64,000 nucleotides of DNA from RYN-230 sp963844695 (GTDB lineage: Bacteria > Actinomycetota > Actinomycetes > Streptosporangiales > Streptosporangiaceae), in the NCBI GenBank assembly GCA_963844695.1, contig CAWJPL010000002.1, positions 62,001-126,000 of the forward strand. Direction: 5' to 3'. The notes beneath the pieces are model-generated. The model was given only the letters and a program-made list of their open reading frames with translations, had not been told where the DNA came from and did no database searches. A program made the position numbers and the translations under genes. Each line of letters starts with the position of its first letter. The stretch's first letter is position 1. Shown piece after piece: positions 42,747-51,255 of this stretch.

Positions 42747-44628
42747 ATGCCCACCGCGTCCGCCAGCGTCACGCACCGGCCGCTCACCGGCGGGCAGGCG
42801 CGGCTCCGCCGGGCTGCTGCACGCCTGGCAGCAACGCAACGCCACGGCCAGCCTGCCCCTGGCGCTGCGCCAGCTGGAGGCGGCCGGGAACCTGGCCAAC
42901 CTCCGCCTGGCCATCGCCGGGTCGGCCGAGGGGTACCGGGGCCCGGTGTTCATGGACTCCGACATCTACAAGGTCCTGGAGGCGATCGGCTGGGAACTGG
43001 GCCGGTCGCCGGACGAGGGGCTGGCCAGCTTCCTGGCCGAGACGACCGCGCTGCTGGAGAAGGCGCAGCAGCCGGACGGCTACCTGAACTCCTACATCCA
43101 GGTCACCGGGCGTCCCCGGTACAGCTTCCTGGCCTCGAGTCACGAGCTGTACTGCGCGGGCCACCTGATCCAGGCCGGTATCGCCTGCCAGCGCGGCGCG
43201 GGGGATCCGGCGCTGCTCGCCGTGGCCCGGCGGTTCGCGGACCACCTCGTGGACCACTTCCTGGGCCAGCAGGAGGGCATCGACGGCCACCCCATCGTGG
43301 AGAGCGCGCTCGCGGAGCTGTACCGGGAGACGGGCCACGAACCGTACCTGCGGCTGGCCAGCCAGTTCATCGAGCAGCGCGGGCACGGGCTGATCGGGGA
43401 CTCCGGGTTCGGGAGCCGGTACCTGCAAGATCACGAACCGGTCCGGGACACCGTGACCGAGGTGGGGCACGTGGTCCGCGCGCTGTACCTGGACGCCGGG
43501 GTCGCGGACGTCGCCGCGGAGACCGGCGACGCGGCGCTGCTGGCGTCCAGCCTGACCCGGTGGGCCGACATGATCGCGGCGAAGACGTACCTGACCGGCG
43601 GGAACGGGTCGCGGCACGAGGGTGAGAGCTTCGGGGACCGGTTCGAGCTGCCGCCGGACCGGGCCTACAACGAGACGTGCGCGGCCATCGCCAACTTCCA
43701 GTGGTCCTGGCGGCTGCTGCTGGCCACCGGGGACAGCAGGTACGCGGACATGATGGAGCGGGTCCTCTACAACGGGTTCGCCTCGTCCACGGCCACTGAC
43801 GGGACCCGGTTCTTCTACGTCAACCCGCTGCAGCGCCGCCCGGACCACTTCGAGAAGGACGATCCGGGACGCCGCCGGGAGTGGTTCTCCTGCGCCTGCT
43901 GCCCGCCGAACATCATGCGCGCGATGGCCTCGCTGCAGCAGTACCTGGCCACCACGAGCGACAGGGGGACCGGCGGCACGCTGTACGTGCACCAGTTCAC
44001 CGGAGCGACGCTCAGCGCCCCGCTGGCCGGCGGGGTGCTGACCGTGCAGATGGTCACGGACTATCCCTGGTCCGGCGCCGTCGAGCTGCGGGTCACCAGC
44101 GCCCCGCCGCAGGAATGCGGGCTGGCCCTGCGCGTGCCGGCCTGGAGCGCTCCGCCCGTCTTGCTCCAAACGACAACCCGGCCGGGGCCAGCGCCGAACC
44201 GGGGTACCTGGTGGTGCGCCGGCGGTGGCAGGCCGGGCGACGTGCTCCGCTACGAGCTGGATACCTCGCCGCGGCTGACCTTCCCCGATCCCCGGGTGGA
44301 CGCGGTCCGCGGCTGTGCCGCGATCGAGCGGGGCCCGCTCGTCTACTGCCTCGAGCAGGCCGACCAGGCGGCCGGGGCGGAACTGGACGATCTCGCCGTC
44401 CTCGGCGGCCAGCTCCGCGACACCGCGGCGGTCGTCCCCGGCGTCGGGGACACGGTCCTCATCGAGGCGGACGCGGCCCACCTGCCCGGCGCCGCTGGCG
44501 CGGCCGGCCCGGTCACCGTCACCGCCCTCCCCTACTTCCAGTGGGACAACCGGGACGGCCGGGCCATGCGGGTCTGGATCCCGGTGGCCAGTCCGCCGGC
44601 TCCCGGATCCGCAGCCCCCGGTCACTAA
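42747..44628 (+). CDS. Beta-L-arabinofuranosidase, GH127, with frameshifts
   Basis: About 625 residues. Releases beta-L-arabinofuranose, e.g. from hydroxyproline-linked oligoarabinosides. Zinc-site and catalytic residues match HypBA1: Glu and Cys in YNETCAAIANFQW, and the Cys pair in FSCACCPPNIMR (first Cys the nucleophile in HypBA1). Start ATG 42747 is in another frame; one extra base near 42,815 joins it to GLLHAWQQRN. Two compensating shifts at about 44,165 and 44,235 garble the C-terminal beta-domain; the alternate frame gives the expected NDNPAGASAEPGYLVVRRRW. No signal peptide. The downstream importer suggests intracellular action. Confidence 0.85.
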
Positions 44629-44773
44629 GCCCGCCGCCCCACGGGAGTCCGCCCGTCCACCGCCGACCCCTGCCCCGGCACGCGCCCCCGGCCGCGTGAC
44701 CGTCCCCACCCCCACTTCCCGGCTACGCATCATCCCCCTGACCACGGACTTTCCTCGACGAGGAGGCAGTGAC

Positions 44774-46087
44774 ATGCAAGGGCGTCATAAGCAGAAGATG
44801 CTGGTCTGCGCCGCGGTGGGAGCCGTGGCGCTGCTGGCCGCGGCGTGCGGCGGCTCGTCCGGCTCCACCAGCTCGCAGTCACCGAAAACGTTCGGCGTGA
44901 ACGCTACCGGCACGGTGCACTTCTGGGCCCGCCAGGCCACCGACGGGCCGGCCAAGGCCCTGGTCGCGGGGTTCAACGCGACCCACAAGAACCTGAAGGT
45001 GGTGCTGCACCTGACGCCGCCCAACGACGACACCAGCCAGCTGGCCACCGCGATCCGGGCCGGCTCGGTCCCCGACGTGGTCGGCCTGAACGACATCGAC
45101 GTGCCGGAGTTCAGTCACCAGAACGCGCTGATGAACCTGACCAAGTACATCAACGCGCTGCCGTACAGGTCCTCGCTCAGCCCGGGGCACCTCAAGCTGG
45201 CCACCTACAACGGCCAGGACTACGGGCTGCCCTACCTGGCCGACCTGTCCGTGCTCTGGTACAACAAGAAGCTGTTCAAGGAAGCCGGGCTGAACCCGAA
45301 CGACCCGCCGACCAACTACGCGCAGATCGTCTCGGACGCGAAGAAGATCACCGCGCTGGGCCATGGCATCTACGGCTTCTCGTTCGCCGGCGACTGCCAG
45401 GGCTGCCTGGGCTTCACCATGCTGCCGTCGCTGTGGGCGGCTGGCCAGCACATGATCAACGGCCCGCTCGCCAACCAGACCGTCAACGTGGCCAGCGACG
45501 CGCCGCTCAAGACGATGCTCGAGGCCTACCACACGATGTGGGCCGGGCACATGACGCCGGTCGCCGACCAGACCCAGAACGGGCTGACCTGGGGCGCCGA
45601 CTTCGAGGCGGGCAAGGTCGGCATCCTGCCCGGTGACTACGGCTTCGCGACCAAGTTGCCGAATCAGGCCGAGTTCGCCGACGCGCCGCTGCCCGCGGTG
45701 GACGGCGGCAACTACAGCACGTTCGACGGCGGCGACGACTTCGTCATCCCGGCCGGTGCGCCCAACGCGTCCGGCGCGTGGGAGTTCATCAAGTGGGCGC
45801 TGGAGCCACAGCAGCAGGGCAAGTACCCGTCCGAGGGGATGACCCCGATCCGCACCGACGTGCTGACCCCGGCGTTCGCGAAGACCAACCCGTACGACGC
45901 GATCGCGCTCAAGGCGCTGGCCAAGGGCTCGGTGGAATACACCCTGGCTTATGACGCGGTCTTCAACGAGCCGGGCTCGCCCTGGTTCAAGATGTTTGAG
46001 GAAGCGGTTTACAACGGCAATGTCAGCGGCGCCCTGTCCTCCGGGCAAACCAATATCCAGAGCACAGTGACGAGCGTGAAGGGCTGA
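44774..46087 (+). CDS. Extracellular sugar-binding lipoprotein
   Basis: 437 residues, SBP_bac_1 family. The signal peptide ends at lipobox LAAAC (about 21-25). N-lobe GTVHFWARQATDGPAKALVAGF; ligand-lobe segments YGLPYLADLSVLWYNKKLFKEAG and GDDFVIPAGAPNASGAWEFI are typical. GAGGAGG lies nine bases before the ATG, a strong site fitting high expression. It follows the GH127 gene by 145 bp, suggesting a beta-arabinoside or arabinobiose ligand. Confidence 0.93.
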   Translation: MQGRHKQKMLVCAAVGAVALLAAACGGSSGSTSSQSPKTFGVNATGTVHFWARQATDGPAKALVAGFNATHKNLKVVLHLTPPNDDTSQLATAIRAGSVPDVVGLNDIDVPEFSHQNALMNLTKYINALPYRSSLSPGHLKLATYNGQDYGLPYLADLSVLWYNKKLFKEAGLNPNDPPTNYAQIVSDAKKITALGHGIYGFSFAGDCQGCLGFTMLPSLWAAGQHMINGPLANQTVNVASDAPLKTMLEAYHTMWAGHMTPVADQTQNGLTWGADFEAGKVGILPGDYGFATKLPNQAEFADAPLPAVDGGNYSTFDGGDDFVIPAGAPNASGAWEFIKWALEPQQQGKYPSEGMTPIRTDVLTPAFAKTNPYDAIALKALAKGSVEYTLAYDAVFNEPGSPWFKMFEEAVYNGNVSGALSSGQTNIQSTVTSVKG

Positions 46088-46095
46088 GTCGAATC

Positions 46096-47109
46096 GTGTC
46101 AGGCCAGGTCAGTGCCCCGCCGTCGGAACGCTCGTCACGCCGGCGGGGCGGCCTGACCCACAGTTGGCTACCCCGCGGCGGGCCCGCCGCGGGGCGGCCC
46201 GCTGCGGGTGGGCCCGCGCCGCGGCGGCGCTCCACCGCCGCCTCCCGCCGCACCACCCGCACCGGCCTGCTGCTGATCTCCCCGGCGCTGCTGTTCGTCA
46301 CGGCCTTCGCGCTGATCCCGCTCGGCTTCGGCTTGTACATCTCGCTGACCAACTGGCCGCTGGTCGGCGCGTATCACTACATCGGGCTGGCCAACTACAC
46401 CGCGCTGGTGCACAACTCGGTGTTCCTCCAGTCGATCCGGTTCACCCTGGAATACACCGCGATCGTCACGGTGCCGATCCTGGTCATCGGCTACGCGCTG
46501 GCCGTGTTCGTCCGGGCCAACCGGCCGGGCAGCACCGCGTTCCGCACGATGATCTTCGTGCCGTACATCGTCGGGCTGGTCGCGTTGAGCTTCATGGCCG
46601 TGGTCGAACTGCAGCCCGACTCCGGCACGGTCAACTTCGTGCTGGCCCATTTCGGCATCGTCAAGGCGTCCACCGCCTGGACGGTGCACACCGGGCTGGC
46701 GCTGACCGCGATCAGCGTGCTGGTCATCTGGTTCGCGTCCGGGCTGACCATGATGCTCCTGATGGCGGGCATGCAGGGCATCCCGGTGGATCTCTACGAG
46801 TCGGCCCGGGTGGACGGCGCGTCCTGGTGGAGCGCCGAACGGCGGATCACCATCCCGCTGTTGCGCCGCTCGATCGCGCTCAGCCTGATCATCTCGGTGG
46901 TCGGCTCGTTCCTGGCCTTCAACCAGTTCTTCATCATCACCGACGGCGGCCCGGGGACCAGCACCGAGTCGGTGGTGATGGCTATCTACCAGACCGCGTT
47001 CGCCGACTTCAACGTCGGCCTGGCCAGCGCGATGTCGATCGTCCTGATCATCGTGGTCGGGCTGATCACCTTCCTCCAGTTCCGGTACCTGCAAGGAGAC
47101 GCGGACTGA
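46096..47109 (+). CDS. Carbohydrate ABC transporter permease, MalF type
   Basis: 337 residues from a GTG. A 55-residue cytoplasmic Arg/Gly/Pro-rich leader contains a small GGPAAGRPAA-type repeat, followed by six helices. The EAA loop is GIPVDLYESARVDGASWWSAERRITIPLLRRS. It starts 8 bases after the binding-protein stop and its stop overlaps the next start (TGATG). Confidence 0.92.
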   Translation: MSGQVSAPPSERSSRRRGGLTHSWLPRGGPAAGRPAAGGPAPRRRSTAASRRTTRTGLLLISPALLFVTAFALIPLGFGLYISLTNWPLVGAYHYIGLANYTALVHNSVFLQSIRFTLEYTAIVTVPILVIGYALAVFVRANRPGSTAFRTMIFVPYIVGLVALSFMAVVELQPDSGTVNFVLAHFGIVKASTAWTVHTGLALTAISVLVIWFASGLTMMLLMAGMQGIPVDLYESARVDGASWWSAERRITIPLLRRSIALSLIISVVGSFLAFNQFFIITDGGPGTSTESVVMAIYQTAFADFNVGLASAMSIVLIIVVGLITFLQFRYLQGDAD

Positions 47110-47987
47110 TGGCTGCCGCAGTGTACGACCGGCCGGCCCAGCACCGGAGCCGGACCAGGCGCAGCGGGCTGGTCTGGTACCTGATCGCGGGCGTGGCCAT
47201 CAGCGCGGTGTTCGTGGTGCCGCTGCTCTGGGAGGTGTTCCGGTCCCTGCAGCCGGAATCCGCGGTCAGCAACCCGCCGTCCGCGGCCAGCTTCACCCAT
47301 CTGACGTTCGGCAACTACCGGGCGCTGCTGTCCGGCCAGGACGACATCCTGCGCAACGTGGTCAACAGCCTGATCGTGTCCGTGCTGGCCGCGATCCTGA
47401 CCTCAGTGGTGTCGCTGTTCGCCGGCTTCGGCTTCGCACTTTTCCGGTTCCGCTACTCGGGACTGGCGTTCGGCGTAGTGCTGCTCGCCTTTATGATCCC
47501 GTTCCAGGCGGTGCTCACCCCGCTGTTCCTGGAACTGCACTTCCTGCATTTGCTGAACAGCCTGCTCGGGCTGGCCCTGTTCTACACCACGTTCAACCTG
47601 CCGATCGGCGTGTTCGTGATGCGGAACAGCTTCCTCCAGGTGCCCGGCGAGATGGTGGACGCGGCGCAGATCGACGGCGCGTCAGTGCTGCGCACCCTGT
47701 TCTCGGTGTACCGGCCGCTGGTCATGCCGGGAATCGCCACCACGGCGCTGTACGCGTTCCTGTTCTCCTGGACCGAGTTCCTCGGGGCGCTCAGCTTCCT
47801 GACCAACGACAGCCTGTTCACCTTGCCGGTCGCGCTGAGCAACGTGGAGACCGGCACCTACGGGTCGGTTAACTACGGCCTGCTGCTGGCCGGCGCGGTG
47901 ATCGCGATGATCCCGTGCGTCCTGGTCTACGTCTCACTCCAGCGGTTCTACGTCCGTGGCCTGGTCTCTGGCGCGCTGAAGGGCTGA
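47109..47987 (+). CDS. Carbohydrate ABC transporter permease, MalG type
   Basis: 292 residues, six helices, EAA loop PGEMVDAAQIDGASVLRTLFSVYRPLVMPG. ATG at 47109 overlaps the stop of the first permease. No ATPase gene follows, so the complex must borrow one, most simply the UgpC-type protein encoded at 29.2-30.5 kb. Confidence 0.92.
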   Translation: MAAAVYDRPAQHRSRTRRSGLVWYLIAGVAISAVFVVPLLWEVFRSLQPESAVSNPPSAASFTHLTFGNYRALLSGQDDILRNVVNSLIVSVLAAILTSVVSLFAGFGFALFRFRYSGLAFGVVLLAFMIPFQAVLTPLFLELHFLHLLNSLLGLALFYTTFNLPIGVFVMRNSFLQVPGEMVDAAQIDGASVLRTLFSVYRPLVMPGIATTALYAFLFSWTEFLGALSFLTNDSLFTLPVALSNVETGTYGSVNYGLLLAGAVIAMIPCVLVYVSLQRFYVRGLVSGALKG

Positions 47988-48032
47988 CCGGGCGCTGGCC
48001 GGCTGCTGATCAGCCGGTGACCGGCCGCCTGG

Positions 48033-48569
48033 TCAGAACGAGAAGCCGCCGGGGCGGCCGTTGCGGTCCGCGATCAGCCCGGCCAGGGTGGAGATCGCGA
48101 TCTCGGCGGGGGTGCGGGAGCCGATGTTCAGCCCGATGGGCCGGTGCACCCGGGCGATGTCGGCCTCGGCCACGCCCAGCGCGGCCAGGGCCTCGACGTG
48201 CGGCCCGGGATGGCGGGGGTTGCCCATGATCCCCACCCAGCGGGCCGGGCTGGCCAGCGCGTCGCGCAGCACGACCCCCAGCTCGGGCCGGTGATGGTCA
48301 GTCACCACCAGATCGGCGGCGGCGTCCAGGTACTTGACGGCGTCGCCGGTCACCTCGTAGCCGGTGGTCCGGGCGGTGGCCGCACGCTCCGGGTCGGGTT
48401 CCAGCAGCACCACACGGTATCCGGCGTCGCCCGCGAAGTGCAGCAGGAACTCGGCGACCGGAGACGCAAACGCCGCGATCAGGGTCTTCTCGCCGGCGGC
48501 GGCCGTGCCGTGGCCGTGGGCGACCTCACAGGCCGCGCTCTCGCCCAGGCTGTCCTGCTCGTTTCCCAT
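48033..48569 (-). CDS. XdhC/CoxI-family protein, Rossmann domain only
   Basis: 178 residues. XdhC proteins help sulfurate or insert molybdenum cofactor into xanthine dehydrogenase-type enzymes. This copy has the C-terminal Rossmann domain (FLLHFAGDAGYRVVLLEPDP; LVVTDHHRPELGVVLRDAL; RWVGIMGNPRH; IGLNIGSRTPAEIAISTLAGLIADRNG) but lacks the N-terminal CoxI domain with its conserved Cys. Divergent from a Mop-like gene, 98 bp apart. Confidence 0.85.
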   Translation of the reverse strand: MGNEQDSLGESAACEVAHGHGTAAAGEKTLIAAFASPVAEFLLHFAGDAGYRVVLLEPDPERAATARTTGYEVTGDAVKYLDAAADLVVTDHHRPELGVVLRDALASPARWVGIMGNPRHPGPHVEALAALGVAEADIARVHRPIGLNIGSRTPAEIAISTLAGLIADRNGRPGGFSF

Positions 48570-48639
48570 ACCGCCGAGCTTGCCACGCTGGGCCAGGCTT
48601 TGGCGACGCCGGGCGGGGGCAGATACCCATGCGGGCCAA

Positions 48640-48651
48640 TGATCATGATCA
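48640..48651. promoter_or_regulatory. 12-bp perfect palindrome upstream of the Mop-like gene
   Basis: TGATCATGATCA lies 17-28 bp upstream of the Mop-like start, between it and the divergent XdhC-like gene. Symmetry and position suggest an operator. No molybdate-regulator consensus is claimed. Confidence 0.3.
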
Positions 48652-48667
48652 CGAGAGGACTACGGGT

Positions 48668-48877
48668 ATGCAGCTCAGCGCGCGCAATCAGATTCCGGCT
48701 AGGGTCACCAGCATCAACTCCGGAGAAGCGACCGCCAACGTTGCGCTGGACGCGAACGGCGTCCGGCTGGTGGCCTCCATCACGGTCGAGGCGGCCAAGG
48801 AACTCGGGCTGGCCGAGGGTAAAGAGGTGATCGCGGTGGTCAAGGCCTCCGACGTCATCGTCGCGGTGCCGGACTGA
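48668..48877 (+). CDS. Molybdopterin-binding (Mop/TOBE) protein
   Basis: 69 residues, a single Mop domain: LSARNQIPARVTSINSGEATANV (start), then LVASITVEAAKELGLAEGKEV and VVKASDVIVAV. Such proteins form hexamers that store or sense molybdate. GAGAGGA precedes the ATG. With the divergent XdhC-like gene it forms a molybdenum-related pair, but no molybdoenzyme is in the window. Confidence 0.9.
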   Translation: MQLSARNQIPARVTSINSGEATANVALDANGVRLVASITVEAAKELGLAEGKEVIAVVKASDVIVAVPD

Positions 48878-48904
48878 CCGCGGCCACTCGCTCGGCCCCG
48901 GGCC

Positions 48905-49170
48905 CGGGGGCGCGCACGGCGCGCCGTCCGGGCCGGGTGAGCACCCGCCGGCTCATGGACGCCGCCAGCCCGGCCGCGACCACGAAGGCGAGCGACGTAG
49001 TCGCCCAGGGTCGTGACCCGGAACCGCTGGGCCAAGATCGCGGCCGACTGGCCGATGCGCAGGAACCTGGCCGGATGGGCCAGCAGGTAGCGGGTGATGT
49101 TGCCGTCGGTCAGCTGGCCTGCGTACCGCGGGTAGAGCGGGCTCTGCCGGACCGACGTCGTGTCCCAGCC
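48905..49170 (-). pseudogene. Remnant of an actinobacterial membrane-protein C-terminus
   Basis: On the minus strand, GWDTTSVRQSPLYPRYAGQL and TRYLLAHPARFLRIGQSAAI read like the C-terminal extracellular region of large actinobacterial membrane proteins. After LGDY the frame slips by one base into a membrane helix (SLAFVVAAGLAAS). There is no start and no 5' part. The family is not named with confidence. Confidence 0.4.
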
Positions 49171-49217
49171 GCCAGCCCCGGCCCAGGTGCACCACCCCGG
49201 CGGCCCACACTGATGGC

Positions 49218-50022
49218 ATGGCTCTCGACGCGCGCACCACCCTCAGCTCACCCGACGGCACCACGATCGCGTACGACAAGCAGGGCGAGGGAACGGCCCT
49301 GATCCTGGTCAACGGCGCGCTGACCGTCCATTCGTCCGGCTCCGGGTCGGAGCTGGCCAGGCTGCTCGCGCCGCACTTCACGGTCTACGGCTTTGATCGC
49401 CGCGGCCGCGGCGGGAGCGGGGACACACTGCCCTACGCGGTGGACCGGGAGATCGACGACATCGAGGCGCTGATCGACCGGGCCGGCGGCCCGGCATTCC
49501 TCTACGGCCACTCCTCCGGCGGGCCGCTGGCCATGCGGGCGGCCATCAGGCTCGGCAGCAAGGTCAGCAAGATCGCCATGTACGAGCCTCCCTACAACAA
49601 CGATCCTGGCGCGCAGGAGTCCTGGAGCCAGTACCTCAGCCAGCTGAGCGGCCCTGGCCGAAGGCCGCCGGGGCGACGCGGTGGCCCTGTTCATGCGGTT
49701 TATCGGCACGCCCGCCGAGCAGATCGACGGCATGCGCCGCGCGCCATTCTGGCCGGGCATGGCAGCCGTCGCGCCGACGCTGGCCTACGACCACGCCGCC
49801 ATCCTGGGCGAGCCCTGGTCGGTGCCGACCGAGCTGGCCGCGCGTGTCCGCGTGCCCGCCCTGGTGATGGCGGGCGGCGCGAGCCTTCCGTTCATGCCCG
49901 ATGCGGCGCGGGTGCTGAGCCAGGCGATCCCGCAGGGCCGGCTGCGGACACTGGAGGGCCAGACGCATGAGGTAAATCCGGGCGTGCTCGCCCCGGTCCT
50001 GGTGGAGTTTTTCACCTCATAG
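49218..50022 (+). CDS. Alpha/beta hydrolase, one frameshift
   Basis: About 267 residues. Oxyanion region LVNGALTVHSSGSG, motif YGFDRRGRGGSGDT, nucleophile elbow GHSSGG (Ser near residue 95), later Asp in SLPFMPDAARVLSQ and catalytic-position His in LEGQTHEVNP. A one-base gain near 49,650 breaks the lid region; the two frames join as AEGRRGDAVALFMRF. Substrate unknown. Confidence 0.82.
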
Positions 50023-50402
50023 GCGGGCGGAGCCGAATGGCTGGCGGATGTCCCCGCCGGGCCACTCAGCCGTCCGCGCTGGCCTGGGCTCAGCTCTCCT
50101 CGACCTGCGGTTCCGGGAACCCGGCGGTCAGCCCGCCGTTGCCCGCGCGAAGGAACCCATCCGCAGCAGCCTCCTCAGTGAGACTGAGATCCGCGCCGAT
50201 CGCCAAGGCAAAGCTTTTCGCAATGCCAGGCTGGGTTCCGCCCCGGACAGGGTCAGCAGGTCGGGCAAGCCTCACATGGGGTCAAGAGTCACCAGCTCGT
50301 GGTGACCAGCCGCGTGGTCCAGGGCGGCCCGGGTCCGGGCCGCCGCGTCGCTGCCCGGCCGGGCCTGCCGGTCAGCCGCCGGCGGCCGAGTAGCCTGCCG
50401 TC
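50023..50402. other. 380-bp stretch without a supported gene
   Basis: Short open frames exist on both strands (e.g. minus 50090-50275), but none has a recognisable domain, a good ribosome binding site or a consistent codon pattern. It lies between a frameshifted hydrolase and a deleted cyclase-like gene and may be decaying coding DNA. Confidence 0.4.
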
Positions 50403-50997
50403 GTGAGCGTGGTCGATGGCTGCTCGAAGGTGACCCTGCCATCCGCTGGCAGGTACTGCGGGATCTCACGAACGGCCCGGCTGATGACGTGGCGGCCGAG
50501 CGGGCCCGGGTGGAGCGCGATGGCTGGGGTGCGCGACTCCTCGCGCTGGAGGATCCCGACGGGCTCTGGGACGGCGGTGCGTGCTTCCCAGGGTCCTATA
50601 CCGGCAGTGAACCGGGGCAGCCCTGGACGGCCACCATGCACACGCTGCAGACCCTGCGGCTTCTCGGGCTTGACCCGGCGTCGGAGTCCGCCCGCCGGGC
50701 AATTGGGCTCGTGGCGGAGAACGGGCGCTGGGAGCACGCCGGGCAGCGCTACTTCGACGGGGAGGTCGAGCCCTGCATTAACGGCAGGACGATCGAGGCC
50801 GGGGCGACTTCGGGGTGGACGTGGGAGCGATCGTTGAGCGGGTCCTCGCCGAGCGGCAGTCCGACGGCCGGTGGCTGCTCGACCGCATCCATCCGGGTCG
50901 CGTCCACTTCGATCTTGAGAGCGGTGTGGGCACGCCGAGCCGCTGGAACACCCTCCGCGCGCTCAGGGTGCTCCAGTGGTGGGACGCGAGGGCCTGA
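50403..50997 (+). pseudogene. Squalene cyclase-like protein gene with internal deletion
   Basis: Start GTG (VSVVD) is followed by a one-base loss near 50,417; the main frame then reads LLEGDPAIRWQVLRDLTNGP, RDGWGARLLALEDPDGLWDG and FDGEVEPCINGR, matching prenyltransferase/squalene oxidase-repeat proteins. Another one-base loss near 50,796 leads to VDVGAIVERVLAERQSDGRW, which is joined directly to the normal C-terminus (HPGRVHFDLESGVGTPSRWN, LRALRVLQWW). The middle third to half of the usual roughly 300-residue protein is missing; the joint lies in the repeated xDGxW motif, as expected for recombination between internal repeats. Confidence 0.7.
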
Positions 50998-51255
50998 CGA
51001 CCGGGCCAGCCGCCGGGGTCCGGCCCTGCACAATCTCTTCGGACTTGCCTGCATCCCGCGCCGCCCGCAAGCGTCATGATCCCGGTCAAAAGTGGGTCGA
51101 CGGGGTCAATATCGACCGCCATCATGAAGGGACGGTGGCCGGCCACCCGGAACCCTCCTCTACCCCGCCGCTGGGGGGGCCAGCCGCCAGCCGCCGACCT
51201 TCGACACGGCGGGGTTGCTCGCCCATCTCGCCTGGAGCTGACTTCCGGCCCTCCC

